A DNA stretch of 64,000 bases, from NCBI GenBank assembly GCA_019426215.1, contig CM033402.1, positions 1,922,001 to 1,986,000 on the forward strand, read 5' to 3'. Of the stretch, positions 35,501 through 47,289 are shown piece after piece. Each line of letters starts with the position of its first letter. The stretch's first letter is position 1. The translations under genes and the position numbers were made by a program. The stretch comes from Buddleja alternifolia (taxonomy: Eukaryota; Streptophyta; Magnoliopsida; Lamiales; Scrophulariaceae). A model generated the notes under the pieces. The model ran no database searches and was not told the DNA's origin. It saw nothing but the letters and a program-made list of their open reading frames with translations.

Positions 35501-36386
35501 GGACCGTGAGAGGAAAATTAGATTAGTTTATAAATGAAAATAATGGACTCCTCTAGCAATTTGTGTTAACGATTCTTGAAAAGCGAGGACGGTTTACAAA
35601 TCAGGTTCTAGCAAAGATGACGGGTCCCTCTTTTGGGTTCCTGCCTAGTGGTATTAGAGCATATTGAACAATTACTAGCAAAATTTGCACGGGTTATAAT
35701 GTACTCCTCTAGCAATTTTAGCTAACCATTTTCGTGAAGCGGGAATGGGTGAAGTAGTTGCTAGGGGGACCCATTGAGCCGAGTTTTTCTATTGGGGCGT
35801 GACAAAATCGACATTCCTACGAGCCAAATTAAGAATTATATATGAATGTCATATCCTTTCAATATTTTTATGGTTGATCATTGTTTTTCTTGTGCAGCTG
35901 GAGCTGTTTCTAAGTTCTGGCACAGTATGTTTGTCTGTGTATTCTTTAGTTGCAGCCATTTTTGGTATGAACATTCCATATCCATGGAGGGAAAACCATG
36001 GATACCTATTTAAATGGGTATATACTTCTACATCCTAATTTTAAAAAAAAAGTATAATATTTTACTTGGGTGAATTACGTTACATGCACACAGCCTCACT
36101 TTAGTGCTAATTACTGAAAAAAAACTAAACTTTTGGTAAATTACAATGAGACTCGTTCAAGGGGTCTATTTGTAAGGTTTACAGGGTCGAGAGTTTTTTT
36201 TTTTTTTTGGTAATTATCACTAAAGTGAGGGGGTCTATAGGTAATTTTCTCTTTTACTTGATGTTAATTAATGGATTTCTTTTCTTATCCCTTATGTAGG
36301 TGGTCATGCTAACTGCCCTTGCTTGTGGATCCCTTTTTCTATCAATAATCTCTTATGCTAGGCACAAGGGCCTTATTGGTTCTTGA
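32588..36386 (+). CDS. MRS2: MRS2/MGT (CorA-type) magnesium transporter, MRS2-7/2-2-like
   Basis: Membrane Mg2+ channel/transporter of the CorA-MRS2-Alr1 superfamily. Eleven exons: 32588-32833, 33391-33420, 33508-33658, 33848-33969, 34320-34394, 34490-34729, 34828-34872, 35034-35078, 35306-35335, 35898-36017 and 36300-36386. All are GT-AG and in phase, giving 396 residues. The N-terminal cytosolic/matrix domain carries [20 protein letters not shown] and [20 protein letters not shown]. The long helix shows [17 protein letters not shown]. Two C-terminal transmembrane helices enclose the signature GMN at residues 351-353 (FGMNIPYPW). The C-terminus [11 protein letters not shown] suits the MRS2-2/-7 branch, but subcellular location (ER, plastid or plasma membrane) cannot be told. 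No lesions seen. Confidence 0.94.
32940..33118. repeat. about 90-bp tandem duplication in MRS2 intron 1
   Basis: TACAACCAACTAACAATTATT...TATTTTAATGG (32940-33027) is repeated, with small changes, at 33028-33118. Downstream, GGGGCGGCTGCCACCACC at about 33213 and the SINE-like block 33248-33370 show that intron 1 is a pile-up of repeats. Confidence 0.7.
34000..34232. mobile_element. degraded foldback MITE in MRS2 intron 4
   Basis: Ends resemble TAAATTACACATACACCCC and GGTGAATGTAATTACC, related to the 14981-15297 element. The boundaries are approximate. Confidence 0.45.
36068..36256. mobile_element. degraded foldback MITE in MRS2 intron 10
   Basis: Arms include ACAGCCTCACTTTAGTGCTAATTACTG and GGTAATTATCACTAAAGTGAGG. 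Same family as 14981-15297, with a poly(T) tract inside. Confidence 0.5.
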
Positions 36387-36667
36387 TATGACTGTACTAT
36401 ATGGGAAATGGTGTGATTTTTGGACCAGGTGCAACAACTTCGGTTCATCCAAATCATTTGGATGTCCGCGAAACCCCTCAAATCAGCCAAGAAAGAGTAT
36501 CGAGAAATACTTGTTCGCCTTTCGTTTAGTTATCATAATTCGTCAAGGTTTCGATTATTGCACTTCATACTGTGTAGACATCTATCATTATTTTTATTTG
36601 TATTTGTTCTAAACAAAATATGTATCATAATTTATGAATGATTTACAAGCCTAGTGTTATCAACTTT

Positions 36668-36860
36668 CATGTGAGAGGAAAGGTGGAGGCTCTTTCCCAA
36701 AAAAACAAAAAAGTGGGAGGTCCTGAGTTCAATTCTAGGATGTCACAAGTTATGATTTTTTTCTCCTTATTTGGAGTCTTACAAAGTCTGTGTGGCTCAT
36801 GATTAAAAAATTATCAGCTCGAATTTGTCCGACCTAGGTATCCCATTCGTCTAAAATTGA
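36668..36860 (+). mobile_element. SINE-like repeat downstream of MRS2
   Basis: Plus-strand copy of the family at 20160-20400, with GTGGGAGGTCCTGAGTTCAA (box B-like), CACAAGTTATGATT and TTATTTGGAGTCTTACA. About 190 bp. No clear target duplication. Confidence 0.5.
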
Positions 36861-37755
36861 AAAATATAAAATTATGAATCATCTTGGCATGGTGAGAAAA
36901 GAAAAGCTCTTATATGAGATGTCCCCGGTCATAGTGTCATATAATGTATTTTGACACCGTTATATTGCCAATGTATTTTGTTGAGTTGACGTAATCAGAA
37001 TTACACCATTCATAAAATGTGGTATAGAGAAGGAAAATTCTAATCCAAATTCGATTTGGCCGAACTCAAATATATTTCACCATGAGAGTGAATTACACTT
37101 ATCATAACAGATAAAGTAAAATACACTTGGATTCGGCTAGTTTGGATCCATGCTAGATTTTCCCGAGAAGGAAAATTGTTGTCTTTATCAAATTTTCTTC
37201 ATAGTCCCCCTTTTCTCTCGTCTCTTTATTCTTTACCCATTTTCCACCTTCGCTTTTCCCTTTTTTTAATCTCTAGTCACTTTATTAGTTTCAAATGAAT
37301 AACATTTAAAAACTTATTGTCGTATCCTGAATCATTGTAAAATCACATAAATATAAAAAAAAATTCACCCAAACACTCAAAGTAATTGAAAATGTTAAAG
37401 TAATTTACTTATAAACTAAAAATCATCCGATAACTAAATCAAATCTACAAACAACGTTCAACTATGTAAAAATAGACAAATGTACATATAATTTGTTTTT
37501 GTTTTTTGTTTTTTTAACCCAAAACTCGTGGTCTTGAAAAAAGTCTTATAATTTGAGGAACTTACCAAAATTTTAAACCAAAATGTAATATAATTAAGAA
37601 TAGCAAAACAATCATAATTATTTATATTTTAAAATTTGTACAAAATCTTAATATATATATATATAAGTGATTTTGCTTATATCGTAATTTTGAATCTCAA
37701 AACTCTCAAATAACATAATTTGTCCAAACATGTTATTTATATTTTGAAATTTGTA

Positions 37756-37796
<41 letters not shown>

Positions 37797-38984
37797 TGAG
37801 TTTGTTTATGTCGTAACTTTGAATCTCGAAACTCTCTAATATCATACAAAACATTTGCCCAAACATGTTTTGATTTATTTATTGATCAAAAATAAAAATA
37901 AAAATTGATTTATTTTTTTTCTCCAACATGCGCAGCACATGCTAAGAGTAACATGGGCACCGGCGGTGGGATGACCTTAACCCACATACCAACCCGCCGG
38001 TTCACATGAAATATGATGACTTCCACATTGGGCCCCATCTTAATCCTCACCTGGACTTTTCTTGTAATGACATCTTAGGTAATATCTCCTAAAATACTTG
38101 TATTTACCTTTTTTTTAAAATAAAAGTTAAAGCATGATCGACTCCAATCATTTACCGCGAGTCAGAGCATACTTTCGAGACCAAACACTACTTACAGAAG
38201 TACTTACAGAGCTCACCAACAACGTCCTTAGAAATGGTCTATTTTTTACTAACCGAGTCAGCATGTGTTGACATTTACTATAATTTTATGTAGACAAAAT
38301 AATTATAACAAAAAATTTAATAAGACATTTATTCTTAAAGCTTCTTTATTATTTAGTTTATCAATAATTATCTTCTATATTAAAACCACTATAATGTCAA
38401 AATGCCTACTAATTTTTCTCACTTTTGTTTTCTACTATATATATAAGCAAAGCTTCCATTCTCTTTATACCGCTTATAAAAATAGGTAAAATAAATTTAT
38501 TTTGTAAAATATTAAATTAACAAACAACTCAACAAGCAAAACTTAGCAAAATCATCTGCACGGGCATTGAGAGTTTTCTTTTTTTTTAAATTTGAGCTCA
38601 AAATCATAAAAATTAATACCAAATACAATGTTAAGTATCTAGATTGATTATCGAGTGATCATCTTTTAATCGTCGATCTATAATAGTGAAAATTGAGGGG
38701 GTTAGAATTCACTGAGAGATCAATATCATTCAACCAAATAATTGTTGGTCCGATAGGTCGATTTGCTAATTATTATAATCAAATAAAATTAGTGTAGTTA
38801 GTGCATATACACTATTTAAATAATCAATAACTACTTAAAATGTATTATAAGCTCACACATTTAGGATTTTTTTTTTTTTGTCATGTTGAATCTTATTTTA
38901 TAACTAAACTTTGAAAATATTTGGATAAAGTAATATAATAGAACTTAAAAGATTGTTACCCCTAAATTATATATATATATATAT
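36861..38984. other. intergenic, AT-rich
   Basis: No gene. 37630-37870 is a tandem duplication of about 115 bp (TTTATATTTTRAAATTTGTAC unit) with (TA)n expansions. The rest has nothing I can support. Confidence 0.45.
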
Positions 38985-39175
38985 GGTGGCAGACAACTTG
39001 ACGAAGGCAGGAGCCTCTCAGCTCGATCGGGCAGACTACTTCTATACGTGCCCAAATTTTTGCATATGGATCTTGTGTGTACTGTACATAGATCAGTGAC
39101 ACGGGACTTGTATAAAGTCTTGTACTCTTTTTTGATCGAATGTAAATATGTGTGTTCATTTGTTAAAGAAAAATA
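38985..39175 (+). mobile_element. possible LINE 3' end
   Basis: The frame 38986-39099 reads VADNLTKAGASQLDRADYF..., which resembles the C-terminal RNase H region of plant LINEs, then a stop and an about 75 bp tail ending GTTAAAGAAAAATAC. It lies between (TA)n tracts. A 5'-truncated LINE is my reading; the match is short. Confidence 0.4.
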
Positions 39176-39734
39176 CAATATATATATATACACATATATA
39201 TATTTATATAAGAAAAGTCGCACACACACATATGTATATACATATATATATATATTTGGTTCATGCTAATTGTAACACCAAAGCTTCTCTCTCTAGTCTC
39301 TCTCTCCTCTCTCTCTCTCTCTCTCGATTTCGACTCCCAAACCCCCCACAGACTCACACACACACACACAGATCATCCACGCGACGCCACCCTTAAGCCT
39401 TCAGCTTACGTTCTTCTTTCCCCCAAATCATCTCTCCCCCAATCCTTCCGCCATAGATTTACAGCTCCTTGTAACAATAATTCCTCTCACATCTTCCATT
39501 CGTCTCTCAATACATGTTCAATTATTCGTAGTTTAATGCTTCTGTAATTATAATTGTGTGTTTCATTTATGTGTCTAATCTAATGCAGATGCAATAGAGC
39601 AACAACGAATGGACGTGAATCTCAATTCTCATGCCGCCGTACTAGCATGCACCGCATAAGATATATATATACACACATATATACGTGTTGTTCGGTCGCA
39701 AAATAGCTTTATTTTCGTTGATTTAGGTGATACG
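39176..39734 (+). promoter_or_regulatory. upstream region and 5' leader of the DRIP-type gene
   Basis: TA/CA microsatellites to about 39255, then CT-rich leader sequence (39283-39325 and onward) and C-rich 5' UTR. ATG at 39735 is the first one that opens into the RING domain. Confidence 0.45.
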
Positions 39735-42700
39735 ATGTCGCATCAGGTGGTGAAGGTACGGCGAGAGGCGGTGGCGCCATGCATGACATGTCCTATCTGC
39801 GACAAGCTCCTCCGCGACGCCACCACTATTATCGAGTGCCTCCACACTTGTGAGTGTTGCTCCGTTGTGTGTGTTTTAATTGTGTGTGAATTGTGGTGTT
39901 ACTTGTAATTGGTGTGAGGTTTATTTCAATTTTGAATTTGTTATTGATTGAGTGTGCTTTCTTGATCTGTTTTTGTTTTGTAGATTACGCGTTATTTTGT
40001 GATTTTTCATTTTATGAGTGTGTGTATGCGTTGTTTTGTTCTTCGTAGAGAGCATGTGGACATTTGACGGATTTTATGTTAGATTCGGAATTTTGACTTG
40101 TTATTGATTGAGTGTGCAGTTTTGATCTGTTTTGTTTTTCATTTTTATGAGTGTATGTTTGTGTTGCTTTGTTCTTCATAGAGAGCTTGTGGACATTTGA
40201 CTGATTTTTTGTTCGATTCGGAAAGTTTATCTGAAGTATTGAGATGTTCATGCATGTGAGCTGAATTTGACATGAAGAGTATATTACTGAGCGTGTTTGC
40301 TGTTTATTTAGTGATATTATTTGTAGTGGGAATGTTTGATTAATTGACTGAAAGAGGACATTTGTCTCCTTCTCCTTTTGTTTTATTTACCTACAGATGA
40401 GTTAATTTTTGGACCCTTTGGTTTAAGACTTCTTTAACCACCCCCCACAGAACTATAGTTGGAACATTGTGACAGTGCTATTGTCCAAAGATTATGAAAG
40501 GTGTGAAAAATTATCATATAAGATCTTTAACATGACGGGGCAATCTTAATAATGGGTGGTGAATACTTCAACTATTGGAATGTCATATATAATGAAAACA
40601 TCATCAAAACTCTTAGGTTTCTAGAGAGGAAGATTCTTTGACTTGTATAATACTTTCGAAAGTATGTTACTTGTCTCGCAACACCAAGCATCTATTATTA
40701 TTCGTGAAAGGCACTTTGCTATGTTTTATGTCAAGACTACTTTATGTCATTTAGTTTTTTTTTCTTTCTGATGTCATCGTTGCAGGACTGAGGTCAAACT
40801 AGTGACCTTTGGTCTTATCTCATTCAGAAAGTTTCTTTGAGAAATATATTTTATCTTTATGTTTGCGTTTTGAATTGTTAAATATTTTTCGGCTGAGGAG
40901 TCTGATATTCTTTTCTATGAATGTCATGTAGTTTGCAGGAAATGCATATACAAGAAGCTCTCAGATGAGGAAATGGAATGCTGTCCAATATGCAATATAG
41001 ATTTAGGATGTGTTCCATTGGAGAAGTTGAGGTCAGATCTACTAGCTTTATGTCATTCTAAATCGATTTTTTGTCATCTTTTGCATAAGCACACAAAGTG
41101 AGCCAAAGTTGTTTGTATAGTCTTTTCGGTCTTTTATACACAGAATGCATGTGCACATGTGAAGACAAATGACGCTTTCTTCCAAACTTACTTATACATT
41201 CAAAGCCTTCTCAATATTGTATCATGATTGCTAATTCTTAGCTTTCACTCTTATATTCTGTGTTATTCCCACCTCTGTTCATGGAGATTTTGGGCTTGCA
41301 TGGTATGGCTATGCACTTCTTATTGAACATGTTTAACTTATAGTCTTGTAATGTATAATGTGCTTCTGCTGATCACAGATGCACTTTTTCTTACGTGCTT
41401 GCAATTCGACCTCAGTCTCTACCCTACTCACAATTAAATAGGACTGCTATTATTTTGCAGTTTCACTCATATCTCAAGACACTCACATAATTAAATGTCA
41501 ATTGTATCCCCAGTTTGTTTGTGCACTTCATTAATGACCACAAAATTTGCTTTTCTCTTGCATGTAAGCTTGGTCGTTAATGCATATTAATATGGAATGA
41601 AAGAAAAGTGTTCTTTGTTCTCTCAACATTTCATTGCTACCTTTGAACCAGGCCGGATCATAATTTGCAAGACATAAGGGCGAAAATATTCCCTAGTAAG
41701 AGGATAAAGGTGAAGGCACCTGAAGTCGTGACTCCTGTTGCATTGCCTGCCAAGAGAAAGGAAAGATCTCTCTCATCATTGGTTGTTAGCACTCCCAGAG
41801 TATCATCTCAGAGTGGAATGACTGGAAGAAGATCAAAATCAATTGCAAGAAAAGCATCAAAGGGTTCTAGTTTTACCATAGAAAAACCAGTTACCATAGA
41901 GGATGACTCTCCTGAAGAATACCCTGAGAGCTCTAGCTCACCGGAGATGTTGAGGAAATATACTCAGAATGCGAGACAGGTATGGTGTATAATTCTGAAG
42001 CTTCTGGACCTCCTTGGTGGGCTCCAAATCGGGCATTTCTATCATGGTCCACAATACATTGTTGGATAGGGTGATTGAACTGTTTTATTGTAACTCCCAT
42101 GTATTCGATGGTGTATGATGGACCGGGACCACGATACATAATTTAATCACAATGATCGAATCCGCTCCACAGTACATTGTTGGAGGATTAGGGTGATTGA
42201 ACTACTTTTTACTAGGGCACCCCAGCATCCTACAGTGTATGATGGATCGGGGCCACAATACACCGTTGGATCAGGGTGATAGGGTGAATGAACTGTTTTT
42301 TCCTAAAACACCGCTGCATCTAATGGTGTAAGATGGACCATGACCATTATATCATAGAATTTCCCCTCCAAATCCTTGTAAAATTACCACTCTTCATACT
42401 TACTGACATCATTGTTGCAGAAATCTGCTGCTCGTGAGCCATCTAACCGCCCTAGTCCTGATAAAGGAAGAGAAAATGGTTCTGAGGCTTGGGGAAGAAA
42501 CGTTGATATTTGGAAACCTTTAACTTGTTTGGTGGAGGCAGCAAATAGGAGCAAGTCTTCGAAGCTTAGTGCACAAGGATCAGTTGAAGAGCTACATTCT
42601 TATGAAAACGAAGGACTTCTCAGTAAAACCAAAAATAAGGAAAATAGGCAGAAATCAAAACTTAAAGACGAGAAAAATTGCAGTGATCATGCCCCTTCAG

Positions 42701-45177
42701 AATCAGAAAGGCCTAAAAAGTTGCGCAAAATTCGTGCAAAGAAAGCACAACAGTTTGGAGAAGTAAGGGTTTCTCCACAAGATGTGCTTGATGCAACCGA
42801 TGCTAAATTTGACAAAAGAGATCATCCAATTTGGTTCTCATTAGTGGCTTCTGACGAAATGTAAGCAGTTTATTTCAATCCTCAAGGGGATTTAATCTTC
42901 TGAAGGACCAAAATATGGTTATTTATGCTGTCTGTCTCTCTGATTTTATATGATATATTTTTAGGGGAGGAGATGCACCGCCCTTGCCTCAGATTCCTGC
43001 AAGTTACTTGAGAATAAAGTAAGTTCTCATTAGCGCTTGTCATTCTAGCTATTGAATTATTATTTTGAATGGGAGACGTACAGTGTACCATTTGGATGTT
43101 GTTGCTTTTACATTGTCCCAAGAATTACTTTGATGTTCTTATAACATCATTTTTTTTCATTTCCATATAGAGAAAAAGGTGCATTTACTTTTTTCACTGG
43201 CATTTAATTTGTTATTGTGAGTATTATTAGTACACGTCTGAACCTATTAAGTAATACACTGCTATAATCTGGTCTTGTCAACTCCATCTTTTTAATAATT
43301 GGTTAATGCAGTAATTCATGAAAACATGGACAGTCTCTTTGACATGGCTTTTGGTGCTCCTAGTTAACAGTTTTTTTCTTCTTCTCCAAAATTTTAAGGG
43401 ATTTGTTCATCATTTTGACATGCACATCTCCTCGGCCTTTTCTATGTGTCCGTCAACTTTGTCACATTGATTTGGGTTTAACCTATCGTTGGCTAGTGAA
43501 ACAAATTGTATAAACTGTTTATTTTGTTTAGAAGAAGTATTTTATAGATGTTAATGACTATGTTACTTGTGATATTCTATCGAATTTGCCTCTTGATTAA
43601 GGGATATTTGCATATCATACCCCTGTGTAACATGAAACCTGCACACATCCCCCTCAGTTAAAAAAATAGCCTGAAATAACCCTATGATTTTCAAAGCCCT
43701 GCACGAAACCCCCAAGCCTGCTTCAAATACACTGCGCGTAAATGCTACCTTCCGCGGATTTAACATGGATTGGAGGTTTCGTGCAGGGTTTTGAAAATCA
43801 TAGGGTTATTTCAGGCTATTTTTTTAACACAGGGAGGATGTGTGCAGATTTCATGTTTCACAGGGGGTATGGTATGCAATTATCCCCTTGATTAACTACA
43901 TTAGGAAAACTCAGCAGCATTACTTTAGTTTTGATAGTTCGATTCACGGTTTGTTTTTGACACCAAAGTAGACCAAAAGTTTGAACTTTATCTTTCATCA
44001 ACTGTGGTATGATTTAAACCTACAGCTACATGTTTATTGGAAAGTATATGCTATATAACTCTGATTGATATATCTGGTTAGCTGCATGGCTGCATGAATT
44101 TTCTGAAGAAGTATCTGGCATGGTAGTATATATAACCAATCGATCAAATGATTGCCTGCATGAAGCTGACTTGGTAGTAATTGATGCTGTCAAAAAAACA
44201 AATCCAATTCTGAAGAATTATTAGTGCAATAATGATTGAGGCGGTAAACTTCCGATATAGTTCTATGAAATGTGCGCCAGGGTTGAAGATTTTACTCTGT
44301 TGATGAAGCTTACTGAACTTTTTGGATGGAGTCTTGAAGATCATTGAATATGATTCTCTTTTTCTTCCTTCCATAAAAAATTTGCTGCCTTAATGTATAA
44401 TCTGCATTCACTTTCCTATACATTCATATAGGAAAAAAGACGTGAATTGAAATGACTTATTGTTTTATATTTTACATATTTCAAAAGAATATTTTTGGCG
44501 AAAATATAAAATATGGGAATGAATTATCTTTCTTATGAAAATCCATTGCATTTTTCACAGGGATGGGAGCATACCGGTTTCTTTTATTCAAAAGTACCTC
44601 AAGAGGAAGTTAGATCTTACAAGTGAAGACGAGGTAACCATACAACTTCTATTCCAATATAGCTCATGTTGGGTTAATACTATATAGACACATGTATATA
44701 AGAAATTATAAATAATTTAGAGGATATAAATTTATACTCGTAAATTGATGGTAATTGATTGATTGATTTATTTATTATTTTTTTTTTTGGGGGGGAAGAA
44801 GGGGGGGCGCAAAATTGTATCTGTAAGAAGTAAGGACTCATTTGGATCCATTTTGGACCCAATATCAAGCTAGACCCAACAGAAGCGGACCCAAAGTGGA
44901 CCAGCACAATATTTCCTACTTAACCCAACCCGAAAGTAGATTAGATTGGAACCATGGGTCCAAACCCATAAGCTTATGCAGTATTCTTCTTTCGATCCTT
45001 TTGTAGGTTGAAATCAAATGCATGGGACACAGGGTGATTCCAACATTGACACTGAGTAATCTGATAGATCTGTGGCTTGAAACAACTAGTACCGAGAGAG
45101 TATCAACCACAATTGGTTCATCGGCAAAGGATTTTGTTATGGTATTGGGCTATGCTCGCAGAGTCCTCGATTCTTGA
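39735..45177 (+). CDS. DRIP2-like: DRIP-type E3 ubiquitin ligase (RING + RAWUL)
   Basis: RING E3 of the DREB2A-interacting-protein group, related to Polycomb RING proteins. Arabidopsis DRIP1/2 ubiquitinate DREB2A and restrain drought responses. Seven exons: 39735-39849, 40932-41031, 41652-41979, 42421-42860, 42965-43018, 44561-44633 and 45007-45177; GT-AG throughout; 426 residues. The C3HC4 RING uses C19, C22, C35, H37, C40, C43, C56 and C59 (CPICDKLLRDATTIIECLHT). The middle is a basic, Ser-rich disordered region. The C-terminal RAWUL/ubiquitin-like part (about 335-426) includes IPVSFIQKYLKRKLDL and EIKCMGHRVIPTLTLSNLID. Introns hold a triple tandem repeat and a Mutator-type MITE. A truncated copy lies 12.4 kb downstream. 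Confidence 0.93.
42038..42350. repeat. three tandem units in DRIP intron 3
   Basis: Diverged units of about 100-120 bp share CACAATACATTGTTGGAT, AGGGTGATTGAACT and GGTGTATGATGGACCG. Also present in the downstream copy at about 54427-54735. Confidence 0.75.
43592..43895. mobile_element. Mutator-type hairpin MITE with 9-bp TSD, DRIP intron 5
   Basis: A near-perfect foldback of 286 bp (43601-43886) from GGGATATTTGCATATCATAC to GTATGCAATTATCCC. Arms of about 115 bp run through AAAAAAATAGCCTGAAATAA / its complement. It is flanked by CTTGATTAA on both sides (43592-43600, 43887-43895). The 9-bp duplication points to Mutator-type transposition. Confidence 0.88.
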
Positions 45178-45944
45178 ACCCGCCCGCCACATTTTTCCTT
45201 CTCATCTCCGATGGTCTCGATGAATTCCAGTGAAAGGGTCTTTGGGATGTTGGAAATACTTTACCAACTGTTGCAACTTATCTCTTTTGAAATGAGTTTC
45301 TAATGTTGTAGACTTAGAAGTACTAGCGTCTGTTTTATTAGGGTAATTAATCGCAATCATTCATATGGTAGAATTCATGTGAAATTCACCATATATAGAT
45401 TATTGTGATTTGCAGTTTGGAGTCTCAAGATTCACTAAAAATTGTCTCGTTCTATTGTATGATTGTACCCAGTGGACCTGCGTAGGACGTGAGAGTTTAT
45501 ATCGTTCTTACATGAACCGCGTCGTACTTTAAAATTGGTTGTTTTTCCAATTTGTTGCAACATGTGTTGTCTTATGGATGAGCAATATATTTACTCACAG
45601 ATTCAAATCAAATATTATCAATGCAACTCAGATTTTTTATTTCAAAATTATGTATTATTTTGTATTTACTTCACATACGCACGATAAGTGTGTAAATTTT
45701 TATATTTTGGGACTATGCATATATTGTGTATAAGTCAGGTGAAATACGAGAACAAATTATTTGAAATAGAGGTTCCGAACTGTGTAACACATGGACTGTT
45801 CCTAAAAGAACTCCCATCAGTCACCCAAAATAGAATATTTCAATATTCAGGAATTTTTTTCGGTATTTATTAGCAAAAAGTAATTCTAATATAGTCAAAC
45901 AAGGTCAACAACTAGCTGGTACCTGATTCGAATATGGTTGAAAG
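45178..45944. other. DRIP 3' flank
   Basis: 3' UTR-like sequence to about 45420, then AT-rich spacer. No other gene. The duplicate at 57539-58304 is nearly the same. Confidence 0.5.
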
Positions 45945-46191
45945 ATGAGCTATTCAATACTCGACTTGAAATCATTCTATAAAAACTTGTTTGAGCTTGG
46001 ATAGTTAACATATAACACCAAGCTTGAACAACTTTTTGTATGTTCAATAAGTTTGAAGCTCAGTTCGACTCGACTTAATTAGTAGAAATAATAAAATATA
46101 TGCAAAAAAAAAAAAAGTCAAATTACGTGAGTTTGACCTGTGTTCAGCTTCATTGAAGCTTGTTTGAACTTCAATCGATTAATGATCAAAC
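45945..46191. repeat. CTCGACTCGATTAG-type repeat, cut by the retroelement LTR
   Basis: One unit of the family at 2344-3290 (AACATATAACACCAAGCTTG, GACTCGACTTAATTAGTAG). It stops at AATGATCAAAC, where other copies continue, because the LTR starts at 46192. Confidence 0.65.
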
Positions 46192-47246
46192 TGTTTCGTG
46201 TTTTCGAACAAACTAGCCTAGGGAAGGATTTCGAAATATTCGGTCCAAGCCCCGTGATAATTCTCACCCTAGAATTATCTAATAACCCTTGCCTATATGC
46301 GCTAATGGTGGTTTAAGTCTTATAAATATCTTTCGTAATAAGATAAGTAAGAAAAATCAGGAAGATACAGTAATATTCAAGCAATTTAAACAACACTTAA
46401 AACTTAAAGATAGAATACCTCCATGAATTCTTCGATGAATTCTTCTTTTGTTCAACGGTGGATTACAAGAACGTATTGATGTTGACAAGCTACTCTACTC
46501 TACGATTACAGACTAATTACTCTACAAACTAATTATCTTAATTTGCTAAGCTAGTCTAATGATAAAGAGATAAAAGTTTTGTTGTTTGATGATGATGATG
46601 ATCTTTTTCTCTCCTTCTTCGCATATATACTCTGGCTGTCTATGTAACTTCCACGTTCGTCAACTTACGAAAACTGCCCGCAACTTCTCTTTTTAAAATT
46701 ATTCCTCTTGGCGCCCACGTTCCTGATAAGATTAAGATGTATTAAAGATTTTCTTGCTCTTTTCTGGGCCCAATGATATATAGGCTCCATTTTTTGCCCA
46801 TATGTTCTTATTGGGCTTGCACTACTCTGTTGGGCTCCATATATGTTATTGGCCCATATCTCATTTTTCTTATATATATAAACAAATGCCCCCCTAATGC
46901 CCATGAATGTTTCGAATTTATGGGCATTAAATATATTCGTATGTTTCGAACTCGTGGACATTAACTGACACGTCTGTTCGTTTACCTGTAATTCGAATTG
47001 TCATAGTCATTAAGAAAGACACGTCTTCTGAAAAAATGGAAATACGTGCCTCTTTATGAAAAAACATCAGGGTTTTTCGTCTTCCTAATCACTAATAAGT
47101 GTGTCTTTTCATCATCGGGTGTTAAACCTCTATAAATAGTCGATTTTTTCCTTACTGTAGCATATCTCTTCTAATTCTTATCTCCATCTTCTTCGAGAGA
47201 CTCCGCCCCTCTGTTATCTCCACCCGACATAAACAGAGATCCTTCA
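46192..47246 (-). mobile_element. 3' LTR of Ty3/gypsy element, copy 1
   Basis: Proposed LTR of 1055 bp from TGTTTCGTGTTTTCGAAC to GAGATCCTTCA. It is bordered on the right by a polypurine tract on the element strand (47247-47264, plus strand TTCCCCTTTTTTTT) and on the left by an interrupted dispersed repeat. The partner 5' LTR is not in the window, so the ends are inferred from TG..CA, the polypurine tract and the interrupted repeat. Confidence 0.65.
47130..47139 (+). promoter_or_regulatory. TATA box inside the LTR, facing the PMD gene
   Basis: CTATAAATAG on the plus strand, 160 bp upstream of the PMD ATG at 47290 and followed by a pyrimidine-rich leader. It would drive transcription antisense to the retroelement genome. 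Conserved at 59475-59484 in copy 2. Confidence 0.5.
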
Positions 47247-47289
47247 TTCCCCTTTTTTTTTATCTTTTCGAACATTCCATTTGGGGTTA

